A stretch of DNA of 14,134 bases from Acanthamoeba lenticulata. Its lineage: Eukaryota; Discosea; Longamoebia; Acanthamoebidae. The notes under the pieces are model-generated. The model worked only from the letters and a program-made list of their open reading frames with translations. It ran no database searches and was not told the origin of the DNA. The stretch spans positions 1 through 14,134 of the forward strand of contig NAVB01000284.1 in NCBI GenBank assembly GCA_002179805.1, in the 5' to 3' direction. The position numbers were made by a program, and so were the translations under genes. This document shows, piece by piece, positions 1-9,482 of this stretch (positions are counted from its first letter, which is position 1; each line of letters begins with the position of its first letter).

Positions 1-248
1 TGGGGGGGGGGAGGGAGGAGCGAAGCACCAATAAAACAAAGATCGACGGTAGATGAGGCAGAAGACGGCAAACAGGACAAACCCGCATGCGCAACTTATG
101 TACAATGTGATTTCAAATTTCTTCTGCTCATCTCCCTGCGAGGACATCTGTGTGCATCTGATCGATCTTTAGTTTTCTTTCTTTTATTTGCTCTGATATC
201 AACTCCGCTGTTTTCCTTCAGTCGCTGCAAAAAGAAAAGCAACTCGTC
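1..248. other. 5' flank of the 2H phosphoesterase gene
   Basis: No gene is assigned here. The stretch opens with a run of ten G (2-11) and has an AATAAA at 30-35, which could belong to a gene ending left of the window. The segment ending near 221 is pyrimidine-rich and finishes in TTCCTTCAG, which looks like a splice acceptor. From 222 the frame of the next gene is open through to its ATG at 249. A 5' intron, or a further upstream coding exon outside the window, is therefore possible. The first upstream in-frame stop is a TGA near 160. Confidence 0.4.
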
Positions 249-839
249 ATGGAGAGGTACATCGTGTACCTCGTCCCTCAAGGCGAGCTCTACGCCATCT
301 TGGAGCGATTTTATCGGGAGACGCTTGTCACTCACCTCAACGACGCGCACGACTACCTCCCTCACTGCACGCTCACCAGCTTCTTCACTCTTCCGGTCGG
401 CGGCGACGGCATCCTCCACAAGCTCATCGCCACCCTCGAACAAGCCTTTTCTGAAGCCATCGCTGACCAACCTGATAAAGGTCCCTTGGCCTGGCTGGAG
501 GGGCACTACAACGATCATGCCCTCGGCCTGGCCGTGCAGGCGCCGCGGCTCGTGGCGGCCACCGAGCGTGTGGCGCGCCTCATGCTGAGGGACCACGCCC
601 TCCAGATCGCGCCCAAGACGAAGCGATTGCACATCAGCATGGCCTACGGTTCGAGCATCTCGAGAGAGCTTGTGCCTGAGCTCTATGCACGCGCTGGCGA
701 GGTCGCCCGAGAGGCTCTAAGTGCGCCGCCCCGGTGGCGCGTGGAGCTGCTGCGCCAGACGGCCACACAGAAGGGACGGCCCGACCTTTGGATGCGCAGC
801 TCCGCCCTGTGGGCTCGCGACCTCCCGGAGACGAAGTGA
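249..839 (+). CDS. 2H phosphoesterase (UBASH3/TULA-type 2H domain)
   Basis: An intronless reading frame of 196 residues. It carries the two histidine motifs that define the 2H phosphoesterase superfamily: PHCTL (His39) and LHISMAY (His128), about 90 residues apart. The N-terminus (RYIVYLVPQGEL, then LPHCTLTSFFT) resembles the 2H domain of animal UBASH3/TULA proteins, where it precedes a histidine-phosphatase domain. Here the domain stands alone, with no UBA, SH3 or phosphatase part. Enzymes of this fold hydrolyse 2',3'-cyclic phosphates or related phosphodiester bonds in RNA and nucleotides; the substrate of this one cannot be read from sequence. No signal peptide or membrane segment is seen, so it is probably cytosolic. 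The ATG is the first in frame after a possible splice acceptor at 221, so the N-terminus could be longer. It converges on TTI1 with only 56 bp between the stop codons. Confidence 0.8.
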   Translation: MERYIVYLVPQGELYAILERFYRETLVTHLNDAHDYLPHCTLTSFFTLPVGGDGILHKLIATLEQAFSEAIADQPDKGPLAWLEGHYNDHALGLAVQAPRLVAATERVARLMLRDHALQIAPKTKRLHISMAYGSSISRELVPELYARAGEVAREALSAPPRWRVELLRQTATQKGRPDLWMRSSALWARDLPETK

Positions 840-895
840 TTGGTTGGAATGTAATTGTCCTTGTTCTTGTTCTGTTCCAGTTCTTCACCACAAGA

Positions 896-3800
896 TCATG
901 GCGCCAGGCCCTGCTGCTGCAGCCACGTCGTGATGAGGCTCACGTTCCTCTTGATGTCCAAGACCTTCACCCGCGGGACAACATCCTGAACATCCTCGCC
1001 TGCTTTGTTTCTCCGCACGCGCACGAGCGCGCCTCCACCGGCACTGGACACGGTCCCCGACGCTCCGGTCGTTGTGGCCAGCGGCTGTCGCGCCTCGGCA
1101 CTGCTGTCGTCGGTCGCATCGGAGGACGGTGGGACCGGATAGGGATAGGCCAGGTAGCTCGCGTAGAAGCTGGCGGCCTCGGCCTCCATGGACTGCAGCT
1201 GCGCCCGCACGCGGGAAGACAGGAGCGCGAGGCGCTTGGTAAGCTCTACAGCGTCATCACGCAGCTCGGCCGGCAGGGCGTCGTCGAGGTAGATGTAGAC
1301 ATGGCCGAATAGATCGGCCGCCAGCTCCTGCCCGCTCTTGGAGGCCCCAAAGTTGGGCGTCCGCGCAAAGACGTAGCAGCAGAGGTCGGACAGGCAGCGC
1401 ATGATGCTCCGCTGCGACCGCAAGGCGAGCGAGCCCGCGGCCGAGAAGGAGCCCAGCGAGCGCATCTCACGCCGGAGGGCGGCAAAGTCGACCGGGATGA
1501 CCTGGTCGCGGAGGGCCGGCCACAGGTCTTCCCGCACGCGGTGGAGCACAAAGTCGCCGGCGTGGCGGGCGATGGCCTCGGCGGCCACCTCCCACGCCTT
1601 GATGGCCTGCACGCGGTCGGGCTCGGCAAACTTGGTCGACAGGGGCCGCCAGATGAGGTGCACGGCCGGCAGGAGGCGCTTGCGGTCGGCCGACAGCACG
1701 GTCATGCTGCGCGCCACGACCTCCAGCACGGAGAGCCGCACCTCGCGCCGGCGAGCCGACACAAAGTGCTGGCTGCGCTCGAGGATCTTGACCACTGTGT
1801 CCATCTCCTTCTGTCTGCTCTTCGAGTTCAGCGGATTGCGAGCTTCCTCTTCAGCCTTGCGCCGTTCGGCTTCGTCCTCGTCCTCTTCTTGCTCTTCTTC
1901 CTCTTCGCGCTGCTTCTTCTCACGATGCTCTTGGAAGAACTTGCCGATTTCCTCCATCGACAGGTTCTCCCTCTGTCGGTCTCCAATCTCGCCCTCGCTC
2001 TCCTCGGCCTGTGCCCTGTCGCTTCCCGACTCTGCGCCATCGGGGGTTGTGTCGGCCCGCGGCCGCAGCAGGGACAACAGCGGGTCCGTGTCGACATCGA
2101 CTGGCTTCGTAGCCCAGCCCTCGCGCTCGTACTTGCGCGCGAGCACGCCCACGATGGCCTCCAGAATCCGGAAGAAGGTGAGCGTGTACTCCACATTATG
2201 TTCGTCGAGCCCTGGTGGCCGCACAAGTACGGAACGTGAGCTACCTAGGCTTCCATTGAGGCTCAACAACAACAGGCGCACCGTTGAAAACCGACTGGAT
2301 CGTGTCGTCAAGGAGCCACACTATGTCGTCGATCTGGGCGCTGTCCTGCTGCATGACGCCCGACGAAGGAGCTGCGGCGACGGCCTTGAGGATGCCATAC
2401 TCGAGGATGGCCTGCAGCACCTGAGGGGTGTTGGGGTAGAGGCCCAGGTGGCGCATGCGCATCGATATCGAGTCGATAAGATAGTCTGTGTTCTTGGCGA
2501 TGAGCTGTGGCAGCGACGCGTAACCGCCTGTGGCCGAATGAGCAACGCGTCAGCAGCCGAGCAAAGTCCAACAAACAGACCAGCACGGGTGGAGGTAAGG
2601 CGACGTACAGTAGCGGCACACGCGCTGCAGCGTTGCATAGGCTGATCGGCTCACCAGGCCTGCAGAGGTCCACCAACGGGAAAGTTGGTCAAGAGATCCT
2701 TTGATGCTTGGGTTAGAGTCCACGAACCATTGGAATCACCCAGCTTTTCGAGCACAGGATGGAGCACGTTCATGAGGTGTTGGTCAAAATCGTGGCCCAA
2801 GACCTGCACCCATAAATTGCGGTGAGTGAGAAGTGGGAGATGTATGTGAGCAAAGGCAGGAAAGCAGACCTGCGCACAGTTGCCGATGCCCTCGAGGAGC
2901 AGGCTCACGCTGATCGCGTTCTCGTTCAGTACATTGACGCTGCAGGGCCAGGTGGGCGTTAGATGGGATCAATGAAGCCACACTTGCCACATAGACATGG
3001 GTATGGCACCTTTGGCGAGTAGAGGCTGAGGGCGCGTTGGTGGCGGGCAGCCCCAGCAGGGACTCGTCAAGATACTCCTCCAACACGAGCTCGACTTCTT
3101 GGGCTGGTACACTGCTCTCGGTTTCACCCAAGCTCGGCTTCTGGTCCACTCCCTCGGTCCCATCACCCATCGACGCCGGAGGCGGAAGGCCAATACCAAC
3201 GGCCCCTGCAGCCGCACACGACCACACCGGCAGCAGGGCACGCGTAAGGTGTTGGATAAGCGGCTTCAAGCGAATTGCCACTCGAGATAAGGCAGTAGCT
3301 TTGGTACCAAGGATGAGGTGATTGATGATGAAGAAGGCTGGGCTCCGGAACGGCTTGTTCCTCGGATCATGCACCACCTTGAAGAGTGAAGCATGTTAGC
3401 AAAACCGCTTCCTTCGCCACACGACCACGCGGGATCAGGCGACGCGCACGAACCTGGAAGAAATGGTCTAGCAGGGAATGAAGGTCGCCATAGCGCCCCA
3501 GGTAGAGGCACACCATCTTCACGGCGTTCTCTACGGCTTCGCTTCTGAAGTAGCGGAAGGTGCGCTTGGGGTAGAGATTCGTCTCTTCCTCTCCATTGTC
3601 AAGCGTAGCCTCGCCAGGCTGCTCGAGGTAGACCAACTGGCGTTGGAAGCCTGACCCGGCGTGTGCCTGCACGTCGTAACAGTCGAACTCTGCAAAAGAA
3701 CAATCAAATATTCTTCAACATTAGTTTCAAACTAAGCATTTATAGTCAGGCTTTTTAATTATTTATTGTAAGTGCGATCGCTGGAAGCGGATCGTACCGA

Positions 3801-5849
3801 GAATCTGGAGCAGTGCAATGGAGAGTCGGGCAAGGAAGGAAGAGGACGCCAGCAATCCGCTCAGCCGCTCCTGAAGTAGGTACCTTTGAGGAAAAAGAAT
3901 AAAATCTATGAGCACGAGATGGTAATGATGCCCATCCGGAAGCTTCGGGGAGGTTACATGTGATTGAAGAGCAAGCGGATGGCGACGAGCTTTGCGCTTT
4001 CATCAGCATCACGCATGTGGCGAGGAAGTGCAGCCAAGAGGCTCTCGTGCATGTCATCACTCAAGTAGGCGTAGAAACGACCGCCCTGTTGCTGGTTGAT
4101 CGTCTGTCTCCACAGGTGAGCCATACGCGAGTGAGTGGGGTGTCTTCAGGTGTGCCGTCAGAAGCACAAGCGCGGCTTTAGAAGGCTTAGATACGTGGAT
4201 CAGGCGCTGCGCCGCGGCCGACACTTCGGCAATGTCGTCTCTCGCGAGGAATGCCAACGTCGACATGAACATATTCGCGCACGACTCAAGGGTGTAGCGA
4301 CAGCTGAGCAGCAGCCGCCCAGCGCACCACGCGAGGCTTCGGCGCACTCGCCTGAGCAGAAAAGTACACCAGAGAGTGATTAGTCTCGTGAGTTCACCCT
4401 ATAGACGACAGTTGGAGGTTACCAGTGTTGCTGAAGCATGGTTTTGGACACGCCGAACACGTCCGAGAAGAGGCCGCGCAGGTTAGCCGTCGTCTTTTGC
4501 AGCCACGCTTGGTCCCTCGTAACGGTGAACGGTTCAGCGGAACCACCCTCGGAAGACTTCGCATGGTTGGGCTGACTGCCGGCCGTGGGCTTATCCTCTA
4601 CTTTCTCTTTTCCCTTGGCGCTTTCGGCCAGAGAGAAAAGAAGTGAGGTGACGCTTTCCGGCGATGATCCGACTGTGACCGTCGTGTCAGCCTGAGCCGG
4701 TGAGGCCCCATTGGAGCCTTGAGGAAGGAGGGCCTGGTTGTTTTCATCTTTCATGACCACGCTCACGAGCTCAGCGCACAGGTCCACCGCCGCCTCCACG
4801 ACGCGGTGACCTAAGCACAAATGCACGGGCAGGATTAGAGAAGAGAACCGTAAGCGGGGTCTTGTGGGACGCACCCTGCTTGAAGTCGCCCAGCATGATC
4901 TTTCCCAAGGCGCTGACCAAGCCCGGCAGCACAAAAGCAACGGCCTCCCCTGGAGCACCGCAGGGTCAGCCACTGCATCAGGCGCGGTGCTCCTCCTCAC
5001 AAGAAGCGTGCCCATACCAGCGTTGTAGGAGCTCATCCGCGCACATAGCGAGGACAAGGCTTCGAGCGAAGCCACTATGCAAGTGTGGAGGGAAAGGAAA
5101 TGGTTAGGCCAAGGCAAACTTGCCTCGTGTTCTAGTTATGGCTGGAGTACCGCGTAAGTCCCGATTGACCGCGCCGGTGGCTTCATCCATCAGGATTGAG
5201 ATGCCATAGGCAGAGAGGGCGAGGGAGGACTTGGATGTGATGAATGGTGCCATTTGATGCTCTGTTGCACCGTGCGCGCGTGAGGATTGACGTACAGCTC
5301 ATACATGCTTACGTGTCGCTTACCTGATGAACGCTGGTCCGGTCCGACTGCACGAGAATGGAGTAGAGCGCACAAGCACCGCACCGACCGCAGCCGGAGG
5401 TCTTCGTGTGGCTGCCTGGTCCTTGTTGAGACCTCCATCCCGCTTGACGGTGTACCAGACCTCTGAGGCGTTGGTGGTGCCATAATTTCCACAAAGGTGT
5501 GGAAGAGCTGCAAGAACCGGGGGCTGGCAAACGTAAGCTCATGCTGCAACGCGAGCACAGGCCCACAGTGCTCTAGTGCTGCCTGGATGACATCCAAGAT
5601 AGCTTCTCGCTGCATTGAAGACAGCTTGGTTCTTTCATTGCGAAGTAGACTCAGAAGGGGCATGAGGAGGTAGTCCAGGCATCTGTACAGACCAAACGGC
5701 GGCAGGGCGGGCACCACGCGGCGGAGCTCTTCCAGTGCCGCAGGCTGAGCGCCCGAGTCCGTTGTGAGCGTCGAGCAAAGAGGCTGGAGACGCTCAAATG
5801 CCACCTTGAGGTCAGCAGCACCACTGCTCGCCTCCATCTTCTGCTCCAT
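896..5849 (-). CDS. TTI1: TELO2-interacting protein 1 homologue (TTI1), 14 exons
   Basis: Scaffold subunit of the TTT complex (TELO2-TTI1-TTI2), which with HSP90 matures and stabilises PIK-related kinases such as mTOR, ATM and ATR. The spliced product is about 1323 residues (human about 1090) and is helical throughout, as expected of HEAT repeats. Family landmarks are the N-terminal AFERLQPLCSTL block, LPGLVSALGKIMLGDFKQG near residue 250, LLLEGIG, TDYLIDSIS and the C-terminal LLPAVHLIWRPL. Inferred exons: 5324-5849, 5124-5261, 5018-5074, 4875-4949, 4423-4810, 4195-4351, 3958-4103, 3798-3883, 3454-3689, 3010-3377, 2870-2939, 2674-2803, 2282-2527, 896-2244. Phases agree at every junction. The junctions 4195/4103 and 2674/2527 are the least certain. 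Intron 5075-5123 is GC-AG and intron 2245-2281 is only 37 nt. The last exon holds an acidic, Glu-rich, probably coiled-coil insert at about residues 980-1010. A second in-frame ATG lies at 5837. The family call is firm; exact exon ends are moderate. Confidence 0.85.
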
Positions 5850-5898
5850 AAAATGGAAATTCCCTTCTTTTCTTTTTGTTCAACCCAGCCCGGACGAG
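5850..5898. promoter_or_regulatory. 49-bp divergent start region of TTI1 and the F-box gene
   Basis: The two start codons face away from each other with only 49 bp between them. On the plus strand the interval holds a T-rich run (TTCTTTTCTTTTTG) and no clear TATA box. The transcription start sites must lie in this interval or inside the neighbouring coding sequences, so the two promoters cannot be fully separate. This is inferred from gene order; no defined element is recognised. Confidence 0.5.
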
Positions 5899-7729
5899 AT
5901 GGAGGCGCTACTGCCGGATGAAATGTGGCTTGAAGTGTTCAGTCATCTCCGACTAGTTGAAGGCAGCAGGGCCATGCTGGTGTGCCGTAGGTTCAACGAC
6001 CTCTTCGCAACGCCCTCCCTATGGCGGCAGTTTCACGAGGTGGTGGTCGGCGGTCCACTGCAGATCTTCACTCCCGATCCCGCCACTTCGTCCTTCTACG
6101 AAGCTCTCTCCGAATCCGACGACAGTGACGACGATGAGGAACCAGTGCAGACAGACGAACGGGTGTTCAAGACGAAGAAGGTGGACGTCTTGTCCTTCCC
6201 CCGGTTCGCTCCCGACGGCTGGCGAGAAGCAGTCAAGTGGAAGGTTCTCAAAGTAACTCACCAGACCACCGAGGAGGAGCAGTTAGTGTGGGCCGCTCGG
6301 CTGGGCTGCCGACGGCTGGTCGGGCGGGTGTTGGCGGCAACACTGAAAGGGCGCCAGCTGCCCACAAGCCTGCCCGACGACGAGACTAGTGAGGAGGCGC
6401 TGCTACTCCGCATGCTGTGCAGAGCCTTGAGCGCAGCCTCCTGGGCTAACTCGTTCCCCACAGCTCGGGTTCGTGCGTGCCTGTCTCAATCACGAAAGCC
6501 TCCAAGTATTAACCTCGACCCGTGCAGTTGTTGCTCGCAAGCGGAGCGGCGCCGGTCCAATGTGGCTACTTGGGCGTGAGCCGGGAAGCCATTGTCGAGG
6601 CCGCGGAGAACGGAAACGTGGAGCTCATGGAGCTATTGATCGCCCATGGCGCCCTCTCGGAGATGTGGAGCTATGCCAGCTCCCTCCCCGGCCGTCCGAT
6701 CCTCGCGGCTTGTTGGGTACGCCAGGCGAGCTTGGGCTAAGGCCGTGCTCTGGAGAGCCCACGTGACCACTCACTCGGACTGTGCAGGCAGGCAAAGTCG
6801 AGGCGGTGGAGTGCCTCCTGCGACACGAAGTCATGTGCATCGCTTCGCAGAACGAGTTCATCGAGGCATGGGGCCTGACCGTTGATATGGAGGGCGTCAG
6901 CCCTTTGTGCATGGCCGCACGAAGGGGTCACGTCAACGTGGTCTCGCTCCTGCTAGAAAGGCTTCAAGACAAGTTGAACGACAGGCACGAACCACACCAA
7001 CTTGGCTTGTTGATCATAGCAACCTGAACTAATCAAAGAGCGTGCCCGCACACAACCAATGAAGCGAAAAGACGAACGCGCTTCTCTCGGCATCTAAAGG
7101 CGGTTGGCATGCCGTCATCAAGTATCTCCTTACACGAGGTGGCGTTAAGGCCAACATTAATTCGCTGTCCGTGTACATCAAAAGTAGTCCTACACTCGAT
7201 CCCGAAGCACTGGAGTTGCTCCTCCGTGGTACGCCCCTAAGGCTGCCACAAGTTTGCAAAAGCTCAAGCTTAGCCTTCTTTCCATTGAAGATGTCGACAG
7301 GGCAGAGATAAGGCCCATCGCTTTCAAGTTGTTTAAGTCCAAGAAGATGGCCCAGTCTTCTGGTAGGAGGATCTGTGAGCTGCTGCAGGCTGCAGGTGCC
7401 GACATCAACGACCGCCACGTCTCGCGGTGGCCGCTGAGCGTCACTCCACTGGCTCATGCGGGTAGGGACATTTGTGTTTGACTTTCAATCTCTCTCTCTC
7501 TCTCTCTTCCTCTTTCCTCCTGTTCTGATGATGTTTTCCTTCGCCAGTGATGTCCGGGCACGTGGGCGTGGCCGAAACGCTCCTGCAGTGCGGGGCAGAT
7601 CCGAATGTGCCAGCCTGGCAACATCCCAATCTTCTCAGTTTCGCCCAAAACAACGGCCACATCGAGTACATCGGCTGCCCTCTCCTTTCCTCGCCTTCGA
7701 GAGTGTTGACCGGCGTCTTTGCGTGGTAA
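5899..7729 (+). CDS. F-box and ankyrin-repeat protein, 6 exons
   Basis: About 486 residues. The first 45 form an F-box (LPDEMWLEVFSHL, then AMLVCRRFNDLF and LWRQF), the segment that binds SKP1 in SCF ubiquitin ligases. An acidic Ser/Asp/Glu stretch follows at about residues 71-87. Ankyrin-type units follow the first exon: NVELMELLIAHGA, GKVEAVECLLRHE, SPLCMAARRGHVNVVSLLLE, NALLSASKGGWHAVIKYLL, ICELLQAAGADIN and GHVGVAETLLQCGADPN. Inferred exons: 5899-6468, 6528-6716, 6788-6972, 7065-7228, 7291-7461, 7548-7729. The donor of the third exon could instead lie after 7008, in the same phase. Introns 7229-7290 and 7462-7547 have clear GT-AG ends. The likely role is substrate receptor of an SCF ligase, with the ankyrin part binding the target; the target is unknown. 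The C-terminal tail after the last ankyrin unit is atypical, so the true 3' end may lie further on. Confidence 0.78.
7489..7506 (+). repeat. (TC)9 microsatellite in an intron
   Basis: Nine uninterrupted TC units lie in the intron at 7462-7547 of the F-box/ankyrin gene, followed by more pyrimidines. The run forms part of the intron's polypyrimidine region before the acceptor TTCGCCAG at 7540-7547. Length variation here could affect splicing, but nothing in the sequence shows that it does. Confidence 0.9.
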
Positions 7730-7956
7730 TGTCCAGGATGACCGCCTTGCTGCAGACCTTCTGTGGAGCGTTGTCGGCTGGTATGCAGGAAGCAGGAGAA
7801 AAATGAAATAAAAAGAAAAGCAGACAAAAACGCCACATGCGCTCTGCCTGTGTGGGGCTACGCACGCTGCCAACAACGACCTCAACCTCAGCCAGCTCTA
7901 CACGACTTGGACTATCTTCTGCCCTCTTTTCCTCTCTCCCTCCTCCTTGCGCCGCT

Positions 7957-9292
7957 ATGAGCGTTCCAGCGTACGGATTTGTTCCTTCATCCTCGGCTGC
8001 CCTTGCTGCCTCCACGATTAAAGGACGTTTTGTAGGTCTTCGCTACTTGCTTGTATTCGTGAGAAAACTGCACTTGCCCGTCAGTCAGGCGCTTTGCAGA
8101 CAATCCTAACAAGGTGCCAGCACATTAAGGACACCATAGACGACAACGGGCAGCAATCTCAACTGGTACGGCTCTTGTGTCCTCGAGGTTGCGTCATTCA
8201 CCTCACGTTTGGCGGCAGCAGTTCCCCGTGCGAATCAAAGTTGACGGCGCCGCCTATCTGAAGCCCGACGTGCTTGCTGAGAACGTCGGGTACGCTTGCT
8301 TACTTGACAAGTGAGTCACTCCCTGTAGGCGCTTATCGGGACTGCTGGAACTTGCGTGGAGAAAAGAAGGAAGGCGGATCCATTCGTTCCGCCATACGAA
8401 GAGGACCTGTTCGTGGAGTGGGACTTTAGTGTCGGACCGGCCAGCTCCCCGCAGTCCAAGCACGTCATCGTGCTCAACAAGTTCAACGTGCTGCCCAACC
8501 ACGCCCTCATTGTCACCACCGACTTTCAAGTAACGCCTGCCTTGAGACCTCGTGTTCACGTCGCTGTTGGCGCTCACGCTCTCCGCGCAGCCACAAACGG
8601 ATCCGCTGAACGAAGCGGACTTTGAAGTCTTCTGGCGCAGTGTTGACGAGGTCAAGGGCTTTGGCTTTTACAACTGTGGCGCAAACGCTGGCCCAAGGTA
8701 CCGAAATGCTAGCGCTAGTACGTTGGTTGGAGGCTTGGCCTTTGTCTCACCTCCACGCCGTCAGTCAACCACACAAGCACATGCAAGTGGTTCCCCTTCC
8801 GCTCGAGGATGGCATGGAATTGCCGCTGCTCCATGCTCTCGACAAGCACGCCGCAGCCCTCACCGAGGTCCCCGATTGCGCACCGTTCACGGTGCCCAAC
8901 CTACGATTCAAGCACGCCTGCACCCGCCTGCCCGCGCACTTCACCAAAGCCGACAATCCCGTACGATGACTTGGCGCTTGTAGCTGGCTTTTCCATCTCG
9001 CACTCACGGCTCATGTGACTTGTAGACTATTGGGAAGGACCTGATGGAGATGTACAGACGACTCATGGAGGCGGTTGAGGTCAGCAACCACGGCGAGACC
9101 AATGTTGGTCACCACAACGTTTTGCTGACGCCACGGTGGATGGCCGTCGTTCCACGCACGCAAGAAGGCACGGATGGTCTGAGTGGCAACGGCCTCGTTT
9201 TCGCGGGAGTCTTCTTCACCAAGAACCAAGAGCTTTGCGACAAGCTGGCCGCCATTGGCCCCATCAACTTCCTTGCTCGAGTAACGTCTTAA
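7957..9292 (+). CDS. APA2: Ap4A phosphorylase (ATP adenylyltransferase), 7 exons
   Basis: Phosphorolyses diadenosine tetraphosphate to ATP and ADP; the family is GalT-like within the HIT superfamily. About 318-325 residues, matching yeast Apa1/Apa2 (about 320). Motifs: DPFVPPYEEDLFV, then VLNKFNVLPNHALIVTTDF, FYNCGANAG, and the catalytic SQPHKHMQVVP (about residues 165-175), whose two active-site histidines are intact and which is joined across the intron at 8698-8764. Further on are HHNVLLTPRWMAVVPR and a short C-terminus after IGPINFLAR. Inferred exons: 7957-8031, 8085-8165, 8222-8289, 8367-8529, 8591-8697, 8765-8960, 9026-9292. The third exon may instead end at 8310, where the donor GTGAGT is stronger; this adds seven residues in the same frame. 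The first junction is ambiguous by 4 nt. It is transcribed toward the tRNA, and its stop codon is 12 bp from the tRNA's 3' end. Confidence 0.88.
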
Positions 9293-9293
9293 C

Positions 9294-9298
9294 AAAAA
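9294..9298 (-). terminator. RNA polymerase III T-run for tRNA-Val
   Basis: On the minus strand five T residues begin seven bases after the tRNA 3' end, which is the usual pol III stop signal. The run starts two bases beyond the TAA of the Ap4A phosphorylase gene on the other strand. Confidence 0.7.
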
Positions 9299-9304
9299 GA
9301 GATT

Positions 9305-9375
9305 GATTCCGGCGAGTGTCGATCTCGCGACCTCAAGTGTGTTAGACTTGCGTGCTACCGTTGCACCACGGAATC
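9305..9375 (-). tRNA. tRNA-Val (anticodon AAC)
   Basis: A complete 71-nt cloverleaf. The acceptor GATTCCG pairs with CGGAATC, the D stem GTGC with GCAC, the anticodon stem CAAGT with ACTTG, and the T stem GCGAG with CTCGC, all perfectly. The anticodon loop CTAACAC gives AAC, read as valine GUU and, with inosine at position 34, also GUC and GUA. There is no intron and no encoded CCA, as usual in eukaryotes. The A box TGGTGCAACGG fits the consensus fully. The T loop ATCGACA has A at position 54 in place of the usual T, while C56, A58 and C61 are kept. It lies antisense just past the Ap4A phosphorylase stop codon. Confidence 0.95.
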
Positions 9376-9392
9376 GGACTGTTTGAAGCCGA

Positions 9393-9410
9393 ATATATCA
9401 TACATTTATA
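9393..9410. promoter_or_regulatory. AT-rich block upstream of tRNA-Val and gluconokinase
   Basis: ATATATCATACATTTATA stands out in otherwise GC-rich DNA. On the minus strand it reads TATAAATG 28-35 bp before the tRNA 5' end, a position where TATA-like boxes help pol III in some eukaryotes. On the plus strand it lies about 75-90 bp before the gluconokinase ATG. A second AT-rich site, AAATAAAAG at 9443-9451, is about 32-40 bp before that ATG and could be its TATA-like element. Function is inferred from position only. Confidence 0.4.
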
Positions 9411-9482
9411 CGCCTTTTCGCTGATAACTGTGCTTTAATTACAAATAAAAGCAATGATCGCTCTCATCAATCTTTGCCGGCC

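Noticed and set aside
734..1312. 192-residue plus-strand frame spanning the 2H gene end and the TTI1 3' end
   Set aside because: It overlaps two better supported genes in other frames and has no recognisable domain.
1541..2239. 232-residue plus-strand frame with a hydrophobic Leu/Phe run
   Set aside because: The hydrophobic run is the antisense of the Glu/Lys-rich coiled coil of TTI1, not a membrane segment.
1401..2645. 414-residue open frame on the plus strand
   Set aside because: Antisense to the large last exon of TTI1. It has low-complexity Ser/Arg composition and no family motifs, and long antisense frames are expected in GC-rich coding DNA.
6430..6530. Apparent frame break suggesting the F-box gene is a pseudogene
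   Set aside because: A 59-nt intron (6469-6527, GTTCGT to GTGCAG) in phase 0 restores the ankyrin frame. The same GTTCGTGCG donor appears in TTI1 at 3453.
7441..7885. Overlapping minus-strand frames of about 130-143 residues
   Set aside because: They are antisense to F-box/ankyrin exons, and their Arg/Glu repeats come from the (TC)n microsatellite.
8254..8655. 133-residue minus-strand frame
   Set aside because: Antisense to Ap4A phosphorylase exons, whose plus-strand frame carries family motifs.
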